From assembly GCA_000697055.1 (NCBI GenBank), contig JNDT01001474.1, positions 1 to 64,000 on the forward strand: DNA of 64,000 bases. Reading direction: 5' to 3'. This stretch comes from Saksenaea vasiformis B4078. Taxonomy: Eukaryota > Mucoromycota > Mucoromycetes > Mucorales > Saksenaeaceae. How positions within the stretch are numbered: the stretch's first letter is position 1; every line of letters starts with the position of its first letter. The notes under the pieces were generated by a model. The model ran no database searches. It was not told the DNA's origin and saw only the letters and a program-made list of their open reading frames with translations. Position numbers and translations under genes: made by a program. Below are positions 39,769-51,100 of this stretch, one piece after another.

Positions 39769-42700
39769 ATGTCGACTCCAACAGCCATGGGCTCCATTAC
39801 CAGTAATGTCGCTACTCCAGGGTCCCATTCTTCCCCCACACCTAATCAGCATCAATCCCCACAATTGCCTAATTCACACCATCATCGCAAAGAAGTTGCT
39901 TGTGTGTTTGTCGTTGATGGCACAGCTCGAATGCGACCTCACTTGAATATATTATACGAAGCCTATGTTGATCCCATACTGAGGTAATACGAGAATTCGA
40001 TGAATTATTAGAAACAAGGTTTAGAACTTTTGTGGTTAATTAGACAACTGCGTTCGCCTATTATTACCGAGGGCGATGACAAGCAACCGAAAACAAAAAT
40101 GACGGTACATTGATTTCTCTTTTTAATAGTTAGCGTTTACTGATTGTGTTCCATTGTAGCCAATTTTGAAGTATGGCTTAGTTGTGTATGGCGATTATGA
40201 GCCATCATCACCCGTTACGGTGGATCGTAAATATTTCACATCAGAGCTCAGCCTTTTCCAAGATATATTTAACAGTATCGTTTGCACTCATGGAGGGATA
40301 GTCAGGAATGCGGTTGTAGAGGGAATGGTTGCCGCCCTAGAGGTATACAACATAATTCATTGCAAATGATGTTGCTGACCGAGATGAACATATGAAAGCT
40401 GTTTGATGAGTACAAAGAAGAGATGGCTAAAACTGGTCACGAGCCTATCATGCATTGTATCCTTATCTCGAACAGTGTGCCTCACAAAATGGGCGCTCGT
40501 CAAAATCTAAGCGACAAATACGATGGATTTACGTTGGATCGCGTTGCGGAGGAAATGAAGAAGGTATAGCAAGAAGACTTGTTGTGCCAGTTAATTGATG
40601 CAAGCCGCAGAATAATGTCCGATTATCATTGATCACACCCAAAAAAGGATATAAGGATCTAGAAAGAATTGTAGCCGAGGTAACTTTATGTCCTTTCCTG
40701 GTTCTTCCGCTATTTACACTCTGAATAAGGTGAACGATCAAAAAACAGTTGTCCACTCGGTTACAAATACTGTCTCTCCGGTACACACGATTCAACTGGC
40801 TGGTATCAGACTGCCTGCTACCCGACCAACGTTAACATCCGATAGTAAGCAAGGTAAATTTACTAAGACTCTCATCATCATATCAAATTTCTGAAAATAG
40901 ACACCATGAAATCAGGATACACATCACACGCCGGCCAACTGCCGAATACATTGTCACCCCAAGCTGCTGCATCCGCTGAATTGAAACAAAAGAGGAAGAG
41001 AGAAAATGTTCCCGGTCAGATAAGCTTACCCAAGACAACGTTCGATCCGTCGAAATTTGCAGAAGCATCGGCCAGGGTGGATGCCCAGCTTGCGCAAAAG
41101 AAGTTTGCTGCAGAAAATGGATCGAGGCCCGTACCCGTCAAACAGGAATCGGTTCCTACCAAAGACACCACTGTCCCAACCACTATAACCACCACATCAT
41201 CTGCACCTATGACCACATCGCAAGCAACAGAAGCGACAAAACCGGTCGTTCAACAAACGATAGCAGAGCAAACAGCTTCTGTGATCACGCAGGCACCTGC
41301 ACAAGTGCCACAAACCCAACAGGTGCAGCAGATTCAGCAACCACAGCAGATGCAACCACAACAACAGCAACTCTCACAGGTCCAGCAACCACAGCAGGTG
41401 CAGCAGGTCCCGCAAGCACGGCAACCTCAGCAGCTTTCCCATCCATTACAGCCATCTCAGCCGATGCAACAACCGCAACCCATGCAACAGCCACAGCCGA
41501 TGCAGCAACAACAACAACAACCACAAACGATGCAGCAGCCACAGGCAATGCAACAACCACAGGCAATGCAACAGCCGCAGCAGATACAACAACCTCAGCA
41601 GATACAGCAACCTCAGCAAGTGCAGCAGCAGCCTCAACAGATGCAACAATCTCAGCAGATGCAGCAGCTTCAACAGCTTCAGCTACAGCAGCTAAAGCAG
41701 CAACAGTCATTGCGGCTCCACAGCAATCCTTTGTTACTTCAACAGCATTTGATGCAGCAAAGGAATATATTGTTGTCGCAGGGAAACAACTTGACACCTC
41801 AGAAACAGCAACAGCTGCATACAATTCAACTTGCATTACAGCAACTGGGCGAACGACTGCGACAGCAAGGTAACTTACCCCAGCAAACAGGCATGGGCGG
41901 CGTCGGAAGCGGCGTGTCCAGTGCGGCTACCAGTGCGATTAATTCTAGCACGTCTTCGCCAATGCCTTTCACAACAACGTCTGTGCAAGCGAGACCGACA
42001 ACGGTTCCAGAAATAAACAAGATGACCAGTATGGGACAAGGACAACAAGGAGTAGGAGCGATTCCAGCACAGCAACAATTGAATACGTCCAATGCGACTG
42101 GGAATACTCAGATTCCTAGTAACCTGACGCAGCACCAAAGGATGATGCTGGCTGCCCAGATGGGTTTACAGAACCTACAGGGAATGCAGGGTCTGCAAAA
42201 TTTGCAAAATATACAGAACCTGCAGAATCTGCAAAATTTGCAAAATCTGCAAAATCTACAAGGCGTGCAAGGTGTACAAGGCTTGCAAGGACTACAAGGC
42301 TTGCAGGGGCTACAGGGACTGCAAGGATTACAAGGACTGCAAGGATTACAAGGATTACAAGGATTGCAAGGGCTTCAAGGCCTACAAGGACTACAAACGA
42401 ATCAGTCATCACCACAACAAGCCGCAGTGCGGTCTATGAATGATACCCAGGCTAATAATATGACCCCACAAATGGTACAAGCACAAGCAGGACATATCGG
42501 TCAGCAACAGCAGCATCAGACCCCACCGCAGCAACCGCAGCAACCACCGCAGCAGCCACAGCAACCACAGCAACAGCAACCACAGCAACAGCCACAGCCA
42601 CAGCAACAACTGCTACAGACACAGCAACAACAGCCCCAAGGCTCTATTCCGTCGCAACCCGTTTGGACAGGTCAAATTGTGTGGCATATCAAAACACAAG

Positions 42701-43782
42701 AAGGTGCACATCAAGAGTTTAGCTGTCTTTGCGGAGCATTTGCAATTGCTCCAAAAGGAAACAGCGTTAGCCTCGAGGAATAGTAAGTATTGAAGGGTGA
42801 AAAAAGAGAAAAAAAATGGGACACATTCACAAATCCTGGTAATCTAGTCGACCTGAGATGTGGCCTCAACGCATCATCATTTCAGGAAGATCTCCTCATG
42901 GGAAAATATTTCAGCAGCAGGCGGTGGATAACAAGCTCCCCTTCTGCCAATTCCGTCCTCTGAATACCAGTACACAGCAGGATCAGACGAATTTTGGGCT
43001 TCTTCTCCGCAACTTGGAAGCCAAAAGATATGTTCGTACAGTTAAACTAATTTTTTTTTCATCCTTGTACTGACGAAACTTGTGCAGATCGCTACTATTG
43101 TCTTTAATCCGCAGAGCCCTAGTGATCAACAACACGGCGTGGTATTGATGCACTCTGCTGGAAAATTGATTGGTATAGTTTTTGCGAAGAATCCACTCCC
43201 CGATTTCAGCACGGTTCCTGCCGGGTTGCAGCAACCACAACAGAGTAGCGGTATGGGCACCGTTCCTGGATCGATGAGTGGTGTCGGCGGCGGTAACATG
43301 ACCCCCGCGCAAGTCATGGCAGGCCACCCTAATACCAATACAAATATGAACAACATGTTGAATGCGAATAACGCAAATCTACACCTGCTTCAGAATCAAC
43401 TGCGCCAACAACAGATGATGAGTGCAGCAGCTGCTACAGGAAATCCAGTTGCAGGTGCTCAAGGCATTAATGGTATGATCATGTCACGTAAAAAAAAAAA
43501 AAAATATCAGGGTAGACTTATGGAGATGTAGGTGCTCGACCAGCAGGACTGAATCCTCAGAGTTTATTGCTCTCGAACATTAACCTTAATAATGCCGGGG
43601 CATCGAATTTGAATATGGGCAATACAAATGGTATGATGGGAATGAACAACATGGGTATGGCAGGCCACAATCCTGCCATGTTTACGCAACAAGCCATACA
43701 ACGCATTCTCATGGCCCAAAGGCAGCACCAACAGCAACAACAGCAGCAGCAGCAACAACAACAGCATCATCAACAACAGTAA
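39769..43782 (+). CDS. MED25: Mediator complex subunit 25 (vWA plus PTOV/ACID domain)
   Basis: Links transcription activators to the Mediator/RNA polymerase II machinery in the nucleus. Exon 1 (ATG 39769) ends ..EAYVDPIL and joins [13 protein letters not shown]. The N-terminal von Willebrand A fold is built from [45 protein letters not shown] and [16 protein letters not shown] very long Gln-rich region follows (PQQ/MQQ repeats at 41320-41700, LQN/LQG triplets at 42165-42396, PQQPQQ at 42520-42640). Then comes the activator-interacting ACID domain: [16 protein letters not shown].., [37 protein letters not shown] and [16 protein letters not shown]. The C-terminus is Asn/Met-rich and ends in poly-Gln. 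Low-complexity expansion makes it longer than many fungal orthologues. The frame is intact. MED25 is absent from budding yeast, which supports an early-diverging lineage. Confidence 0.9.
42165..42396 (+). repeat. 9-bp minisatellite encoding LQN/LQG triplets in MED25
   Basis: About 25 consecutive three-residue units L/V/I/M-Q-N or -Q-G encoded by a 9-bp unit of the type CTRCARGGM or TTGCAAAAY. The first half is mostly LQN and the second half almost purely LQG. Synonymous codons vary, so the array is not purely recent slippage. Length may vary between strains. Confidence 0.9.
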
Positions 43783-43984
43783 TAGGGTGGACAGCATCCG
43801 TAGGGTATGTGAGACGCTTTATCAAACGCAATCTTTCTTGTACAATAGCATCATTTTTTTTTCATATTCCTCTTCTATTCGTTTTCATTAAAAAAAGGTC
43901 TTTTTGTAATAAAAAAAAAGGAGAATAGAGTACAGCAGATCAGTGGCGATCGGCATGAACGCTATACTGTTTACTGAATGGATT

Positions 43985-44640
43985 TTTACGCTGCCGCCCC
44001 CAGATAGGAACGGACCCCATCCTCTACATCCCGATGAGTAAAAACGTACGAAGCCGCTGTATCCGCTGGAGGCTGGGTTGGATGCCCAGTGGAAAGCCTT
44101 GGATATGTCGCAACTGCTCCACCAACACGAACCTTAGCCCTCGCCATGCGATACAATGCCTAGCAGCACACCAACGTCTGAACACCCCATCGGTTATTCT
44201 CGACCCGGTATCCTTTGTGTTGAACAATCTACCCTCCTCCCCGCCTCGGCAACCTAGACACATTCGCTATTGGCGACAAACCTGGCCAGTGCTTTGTGAC
44301 ATCCTTCTGCAAATCGATTCTCTTACCCATGAGCCCCACTCGTTCCTTCCTGACCCACCTTACACGCCTACCCCTTCCAACGACTTTCTTCTCTGGCTCT
44401 CGAGCCCACCTACCTCTACCTCTTGACCTTGCCCCATTTTCCCTCATTCCTCTCTTTTCTCTTCCCCTTCTGTTCTTCTCGACTATAGATTTTCTTTTTC
44501 TCTTGTTTTGTCCTTTTATTCCCTTCCGCTAGCAAGGGTTTTTTTTTTCCTCGTATTCTACTTTTTGTCTTTTTCCCCGCGACCGGGCTAGAGCGAAAAT
44601 GCCATTAGGCGCAGCGTTCACAGTTTTAACAACAATAAAA
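43985..44640 (+). mobile_element. 5'-truncated LINE (non-LTR retrotransposon) 3' end
   Basis: The frame to 44426 contains RCIRWRLGWMPSGKPWICRNC followed by HAIQC, a C-x2-C-x9-H-x3-C zinc knuckle, and a tail RYWRQTWPVLCDIL..DSLTHEP. I recognise this as the C-terminal region of a LINE reverse-transcriptase protein family common in Mucoromycota genomes. Downstream are a CT-rich 3' UTR (44420-44580) and an A-rich end (..AACAACAATAAAATTC, about 44620-44650). The reverse transcriptase and endonuclease are missing, as expected from incomplete target-primed reverse transcription. It lies between the 3' ends of MED25 and PPIH. I see no clear target-site duplication. Confidence 0.7.
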
Positions 44641-44649
44641 TTCAAAATT

Positions 44650-45662
44650 TTAACCGGATTTTTACGCTACTCTACGTAAATTTTACGTCCATCAAGAGCC
44701 ATGTTTGCGCTAAGTAAGGGATGAAATACGCGGTTATCAGTTTATAAATTGGCGATAAAACAATACTCTACTTACATCAACTTGGTCCCCAGATGAAGGA
44801 TGTAAGCATGAGTGACAACTGTGCATACCAATGAATATCACTTCACTTACCGAATGTGACAAGAAGGAGTCCACTCAGGCGAGATGGTTCGAACAGAGGT
44901 CTTGTAGGCTAAAATATAAACATGAAGAATGAATAATCCTGTATACATTTTGAAGAATTGACATCCTTACCGGGATGTTTTTGGACAGAGCCAAAGAGAA
45001 AAAAAAAAAAGAGGAAAAATGGAAATTCATGTGGCCCTTTAAATACGATCATTTTAGGTGGAACCTCTCCTTACTGCGAGACATTTTCACTGCTTCCGAT
45101 GAGGTCCTGGGAATTCATCACTGGAGTGCCCACGATGCAAGACTATGGTTATCCAGGCGCGAACGGCTCCATAGATTAACAGCGAAATAAACCACTTTTC
45201 ACCACAAAGACGTATCGCCTTCCGGCGCAAAATTTATTCAACATGAACGTAATGTGATATTTATCTGACGCAGATGCTCAGTCAAAATCCAGTAAATTTT
45301 TTGGGTGCTATGACTCTCCATTGGGAACGACCGTTTTCTTATTTTGCAGCAAAACCTGTGCGGATACCGCGGCCTGGTACTAATGCAGATCCACTTCCAA
45401 TGCAGGCGCGCAGACCTTAGATTTCCTCGGGAAACAGCGCTGCATTGTATTTCCCCAGGATTCTGCAAGCAAAGAGCGTAAAGGACGATTGATGAACAGA
45501 AACCATTGTCCACGAATAAAGCTGATGCGTTTGAAACAACCTTGCAGGAAGGAGAAAGACATGTCAAGGAGTAGTAGCATTGCAGTTGTCTTTATTGTAT
45601 GATAGTAATGGATTATTATTTTTTTGGATTTACATTTCTCCGCATTCTGGACAGAAACGTGA
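44650..45662. other. Gene-free stretch downstream of PPIH and the LINE relic
   Basis: Contains overlapping short frames on both strands (44958-45190 on +; 45238-45580 on -) with purine-rich lysine tracts. Possible splice sites exist on the minus strand near 45370 and 45470, but no recognisable protein emerges. Confidence 0.45.
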
Positions 45663-46554
45663 TTAGTGTCTTTGAGGTATCCTCTTTAAAGCAATACCTG
45701 TGATTTTTACTGGGAGTTTGGGCCGATTGTTGGGACCAGTGGAGACGTTTTCTATCGTATACCTGTTAGTTAAATTGATCAAAATGGTTTGCTTCATACC
45801 AATTTTTCGAAGTGTCAGCAATCCGTCGATAAGGCGACCGAAAACGACGTGTTTGCCATCCAAAAATTCACAGCTGTCGCAGGTAATAAAGAACTGTCGG
45901 AAAAAAAAAGCTTGATTGATTACGGCTGTGCATATTTTTGTTCTTCTTACCTGACATCCATTTGTATTGGGTCCAGAATTTGCCTAATGCATTGTCAGAA
46001 AAAGAAAAAAAGATTATTGATGTTTACCATGGAGAGCAATCCAGCTTGGTTGTGTTTAACAGAGAAGTTTTCATCCTCAAAGCGTTCACCATAGATACTC
46101 AACGATCCCGTGCCATCACCCTAACACAATCAGTACATGAACCTCATGTCCGAATTTTCTTTTTCTTTTTTTTTTTACCTTGATAAAATCACCGCCTTGA
46201 ACCATAAAATCTTTGATCACTCTAGAACAATCCATCGATTTCAATAACTCCTCTTTACCGCATAACTAGACTCACCTGTGGAAAACACAATTCTTGTAGC
46301 CTTGAGGGATACCATTGCGTCTAAATATGTGTGAACTGTGATAAATTCCTTTGGTTGGGATGCTTACTTGTACTCGCCAGTACACAGTTGTCTATTCACG
46401 CGTCAGTCAAGCCTGATTTCTCACCAATGACGCTTTACCGAAAGTTCTCTGCAGTCTTGGGAACAATATCCGAGAACAGCTCCATCTTCATACGTCCAAC
46501 GGGAACATCGCCAATAGCAATGTCAAAGAATACGATGGGACGATCGAGCGACAT
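45663..46554 (-). CDS. PPIH: Peptidyl-prolyl cis-trans isomerase H (cyclophilin, U4/U6-20K type)
   Basis: Spliceosomal cyclophilin expected to accompany the U4/U6.U5 tri-snRNP and catalyse proline isomerisation. About seven exons separated by short introns starting at ATG 46554. Joined exons read [20 protein letters not shown] .. [96 protein letters not shown] and [19 protein letters not shown]. Catalytic residues of the cyclophilin fold are present (Arg in FHRVIKDF, Gln in QGGDF, Phe/Phe in QFFITC, His near ..). The start [11 protein letters not shown] and the ENVxTGPNNxPKLPV tail fit subtype H rather than CypA. Length is about 185 aa, normal. No defects are seen. Confidence 0.88.
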
Positions 46555-46914
46555 GACAAGTAATAACGGACGCAGCAGGTCCCAACGACTGGTTCAGCAA
46601 TCAGAAAGCGGCGGCGGACACCCAAATTCGCGTGACGATTTCTTTTCCTTGCGTTAAGGCTGGAAGACGACGAATCGACGTGATCTTTGCCTTCTATGCT
46701 TGTACGAATAGCTGCCCATCAGAGCTAAATTACCTTTGCAAAATTTAGCATAAGTGTAAAAGAAAATAAATGTGAGTATTGAAATGGATTTAACAAAAGG
46801 GATATGGGTAAAATCCTTTGAGACCGTTTGATGTCTTTATTCAGATTCTAGTGAGTGCTATTCTTGGTACAAGTGTTCATGATAGTAATTGCTGCTACGG
46901 CAGTGATTATCTTG
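46555..46914. other. Short intergenic stretch upstream of PPIH
   Basis: AT-rich sequence between the PPIH start and the unknown minus-strand frame at 46915. It probably includes the PPIH promoter. I see no gene. Confidence 0.4.
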
Positions 46915-47530
46915 TTAATGATCTCTATGATCCAGAGATGAGGCATAATCGGCGTTCCAATAGAGAAGCTCACTGATAAATGGAAATATGTTAATCCCGA
47001 TCTTCCTGTTATGGAACATATCTTCATACGATGAACACTTACTCGGTCTACATATAGTGCAGCGGACTTGGCCAAATACCCAAGAATTTGTGTCCCATGC
47101 TATCTGCACATTGTCGTGTGCAGAGAAGAATGGCTCAATGAACACAGAAATTGACTTCGCAATATGCGATAGTTCGGAGCCTCGTGTCTTGATCCTGCGT
47201 TTTTCGTGATACGTATAGGTGGACGTGAGAATGTTATTCAAGACAAACTCCTGAAGCGTGGTGCTTGGTCTCGGGGGCACATACAGATTCCCATTCGCTA
47301 GTGCACGTCGCAAGGCACGGATATTTTCATAGATGCTATCCGGGAGATCAAGTGCACAGGCGACATGGCAGCCGTTAGCGAAGCACCGAGTTCTGACTAT
47401 GAGAACATCGCCGAATAATGGCAACGCTTTACCAAATCGTAAGGATCAAGCTGATTTTGTACGGCCAAATTGTGAACGCCTGCCACTAGTTGCGCAAGGT
47501 GCTTGTTCGGAATTGAGTTCGCAAAAGTTC
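46915..47530 (-). pseudogene. Unrecognised gene remnant
   Basis: An open frame of about 170 codons ends at 46915 but has no ATG near its 5' end; a TTG lies at 47424. Upstream, another frame (..LVAGVHNLAVQNQLDPYDLV..) looks coding and runs into a possible donor GTAAAG at about 47436. No acceptor connects the two in phase, suggesting an indel or lost splice site. The product includes YVPPRPSTTLQEFVLNNIL and ISVFIEPFFSAHDN. I have an impression of similarity to abundant domain-less protein families in Mucorales, but I cannot name the family. Confidence 0.35.
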
Positions 47531-48113
47531 ACTGTCCGCGCGAAACCAGATAGCAGTGGATCTGATGGGAAAAGTAGAATAAGATAGTTGGCTCCAGAAG
47601 ACTTGCCAATCGATCAGTACATGATTTGCGTCAAAATTAGGTCATCCGTCACATTATTGCTCTCATCAACAGAGTCAAATCCTGACTTTTGTCTTTAAAT
47701 CAACCTTTCCTCTAAGTGCGTATATCATACACATAAGATATGGTTTGAGGATGGGAATACTTCTTCTCATTGTCGATGACAAAAGGCCAGGACTTTGCTT
47801 CATACGTACATGAGATGTAAAGTGAACACAGCTCTAGCATTCCACGGAAATCCAATGATAGTGGACCAGATCAATGTACCTATTTTTGTGTTCACTGTTT
47901 CTCTGTGTAAGTTCCATTCGATATCCATGCCAACGTTTCTTCAAAAACCATAAACATATTTTCTTTTTTTTCAAAAAAAAATTGTCATGTACGCCTAAAG
48001 TTATAATAAACACAAGAAACACAAAAACATAGTAACGCAAGATAATTAAAATGGGGGAATTTAAGGAAAGCAATGCTTCTATAAAGGAATGAATAAAGAA
48101 CCTTATGATTATA
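47531..48113. other. Gene-free stretch downstream of the RasGAP gene
   Basis: AT-rich with poly-A/T runs near 47965-47990; probably the 3' UTR and intergenic region of the RasGAP gene. No supported ORF or RNA gene. Confidence 0.45.
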
Positions 48114-51100
48114 TTACTCGGTGATTCTGGCCAACAGTCTGCTCGCTAGCTGAGCACTGACAGCGACTTTTGTTCTTGTTGCGCCAAACATATGTTCACC
48201 CAAAGCTGGGAACCCAAGTTCTTCAAGGTATGCTCGCTGGCTACGTCTGCTGACAAGATGATTGAATGTCGGCTCAGAGCACGCTGTCATGAGAATATTC
48301 TTCACAGCTTCAATCACGGCATAGTTTTGATTACTCACAACAATCTGATTCATTTTTGGAAGGAGTGACTCATATCTATGAAAAGAGACAAATGATGTGT
48401 GAGCGGCGTGGGTAAAGCGCCATCAAGTAAAAAGCTACCACTTACACAAGAGAAAAGGCTTCAGGAATGGATACAGCAGCTTCAGCCAAAAAGCTGTATA
48501 AAAACAACCGTTCAGGTTCGTTCTCGGCCGAGTTCAACATGTTAACAAGCAACGACACTAGTAACAGCGCGGTCGTATTGTCCGGGATAACAAGCGTGTC
48601 AAAAATATGAACATAGGCAGATCCGAATTCAAGATTATCGAGGTCCACATCGTCGATTCCCGCCAACCGCAAAAGTTCTCGTAAAGCACCATTCTTGGCT
48701 GCGATAGGTAACAACGCTGCCAGGTAACCCAGTGTACGAGCTTCCACTGTATTGCTCACCATCGAGCGTTTTGAGTCAATCTCAAGGAACGTGGTGAGAC
48801 ACTGGAATACGACATCCTTTGGCTCGCAGTTCTTGATCCCTTTGAGTAAGACACCGGCAATGGCAAATGAAAAGTGGTTTTCAAAGCTGACGCCGCCAGC
48901 AGCATCAAGTTCACGTGCAATATCGTTCAAAGGTATCCGAGCTTCCATGAGGACTTCGATCATCGGACGATCAGCAAAAATATTATGGGCTTCCAGCGCA
49001 CGCAGAACCGACTGAAGGAACTCCACAGCCGTCGAAAAGGTTGCAGGATGGCTCATTTGCACCAGCGCAATAGCAAGCCAGAAAAGAGATCGTAGATAAC
49101 GCGAGTCCGCGGGAAGATTATCGATGATATTGCGCAGACACATCATGATACTGATAATCAAACCAGAGTCGTTTTCATTGAAAATCGCCAACGCTCCTCG
49201 CAAGGCTACCAGGATCTGATAGATCAGATCATCATCCACTTCGTCTTGTGCCAAACAACCCAACACAACAAAGGTTCGCGGCTGTATCGCAGGATTAAAC
49301 TGGAAAGCCGTGCTCGTTACTAAACCCATCCATCGTGCTCGCCACATGTTTGCAACATCTACAACATCTCCATCAGCAAAAGGAAAAAAAAACATTGAAT
49401 ACTAATTTTACCTGTGGTAGGTGCGCCTATGGTCAACGCATCCAGTAAGATACGCACGATGTTCTCCAAAGAGGACAGGTTCATGGATTCGGCATTGTCC
49501 GTCATGGTCTCAGGCGTCAAAGTAAACGCATTGGCATGATGTTTGGTAATGCCGAAATAGATACGACTCTTGCTGTCGCACACATCATTAAGCACAAAAT
49601 GCAACTTCTTTACATTCTCCTCCGACAAGGGCATTCCGGTGCATAGTGTATGGATTACATTCACCACAAGTTCATGCACAGACACCCGTATCAACGTAGG
49701 TCCCGTTGCGACAAGAAGTGAAACGATGTGGAACATCTCAGGCAGATAGGGCTTGACAGGTCCAGCGTTATTAAAGGATAGCATCAGAATAAACCGCAGT
49801 AAGACAGCAATCTCCAGCCAAGAATCATGCTCGGTAAGCGTCCTGCAGGGACTATGTGATGTATGTTGGATGACCTACCACCGAATGCTTAGAAAAAAAT
49901 AAGACGTGTTATGCTCCACTTACTCTACGCAATCGACTAATGACTTTTCCACGAACGGAAATGCTCGACATCGTAACAATGGTGTCAGCCATTGCTTCTG
50001 CTTGAGGTGTTCCGAGTCCATGATCGACAGAATACTGCACAAAAACGTCCAAGATAGGATTGATCATATCGTCGACACGAGCCAATGTCTTCCAAACTTT
50101 TTCCTGAACGTACTTGTACATCTAAGAAAAATGTTAGATCCACTTGCCATCTGATATAAAAAAAAAAGCTGTCATACATCTGCTCTCGCCACGGTGAGAT
50201 CAATTAGGGAACGCAACACGTCTCTGGTCTTCGAGAGGTTTCTGTTGTTATCTTCATTAGATGTTCGGCAAAACAGACTCAAGTTTCGTAGCCATGGTGC
50301 CATGTAATCCAAGCATAGCTGACGCATTGGTTCACTTGATTTGTTGAAACCAATAAAACATTCATTGAGAAATTCGAGCGTCAGATGAATTTCCGTAGCG
50401 GCCAGACTCTCACTGATAGTAACAATAAAATGCGTACTATTAGCAGGAATGCATAGATCTGGATTAAAAAAAAGTTTCATCAGCAATCCTTAAAACAGCA
50501 CTTCTCCTCGATTTACCTCTTGCATTGAGAAGCTGATTTCCAATGTCAAATTGGAAAGCTAGACTCAAAGAATACAACAGGTTGTACGCTGCCAGGCGCA
50601 AACCAGGGTCATCACTGCCGATATTGAGTAAGGCCATGTTTAACAGTCGCCCAGGTACATCGCTCGGTCGGACCGCACGTTCGTTCATTCCTCCTGGTTT
50701 CATGCTTTCATAACGTTCCTTATTGTAGCGCAGCAGCTGCAAATGGTCTGTTTAGGGTTGCTGTGTTTACAACGTAACTGTCACTTACGGAAAGGATAGC
50801 GTCCCGTTTGGCAGAACATAAGGTCATGGATGCAGTTCCACGCTCGTACTTGAACGACAGTTCTCCTCCAGCCTCTTGTTTAGAAGATGGCAAAGCACAT
50901 ATGTCTTCGATTTGCGAAATATGATAGATATCGCGCAATACAGCATTCAGATTGTACAATATTTCTTGTTTTCGCAGACGGGTTACACACGCAACAACGT
51001 GGCTACGATCCCACTTACCGTGATCACTTGCACGTGTTCCTTTCCAATTTTTACCATGACAGGTATAGATGAACGTAAATGCGTCAATCGTGTCACAGGG

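Noticed and set aside
41285..41836. 183-codon minus-strand ORF rich in Ala/Val/Ser
   Set aside because: It is the antisense shadow of the MED25 glutamine-repeat region; CAG/CAA arrays leave the opposite strand open.
43486..43531. Continuation of the MED25 frame through [13 protein letters not shown]
   Set aside because: Explained as a retained intron (GTATGA..TGTAG); splicing it joins AQGING to ARPAGLNPQ in frame.
45238..45580. Minus-strand gene downstream of PPIH
   Set aside because: Possible splice sites exist, but no combination gives a recognisable or clearly coding product.
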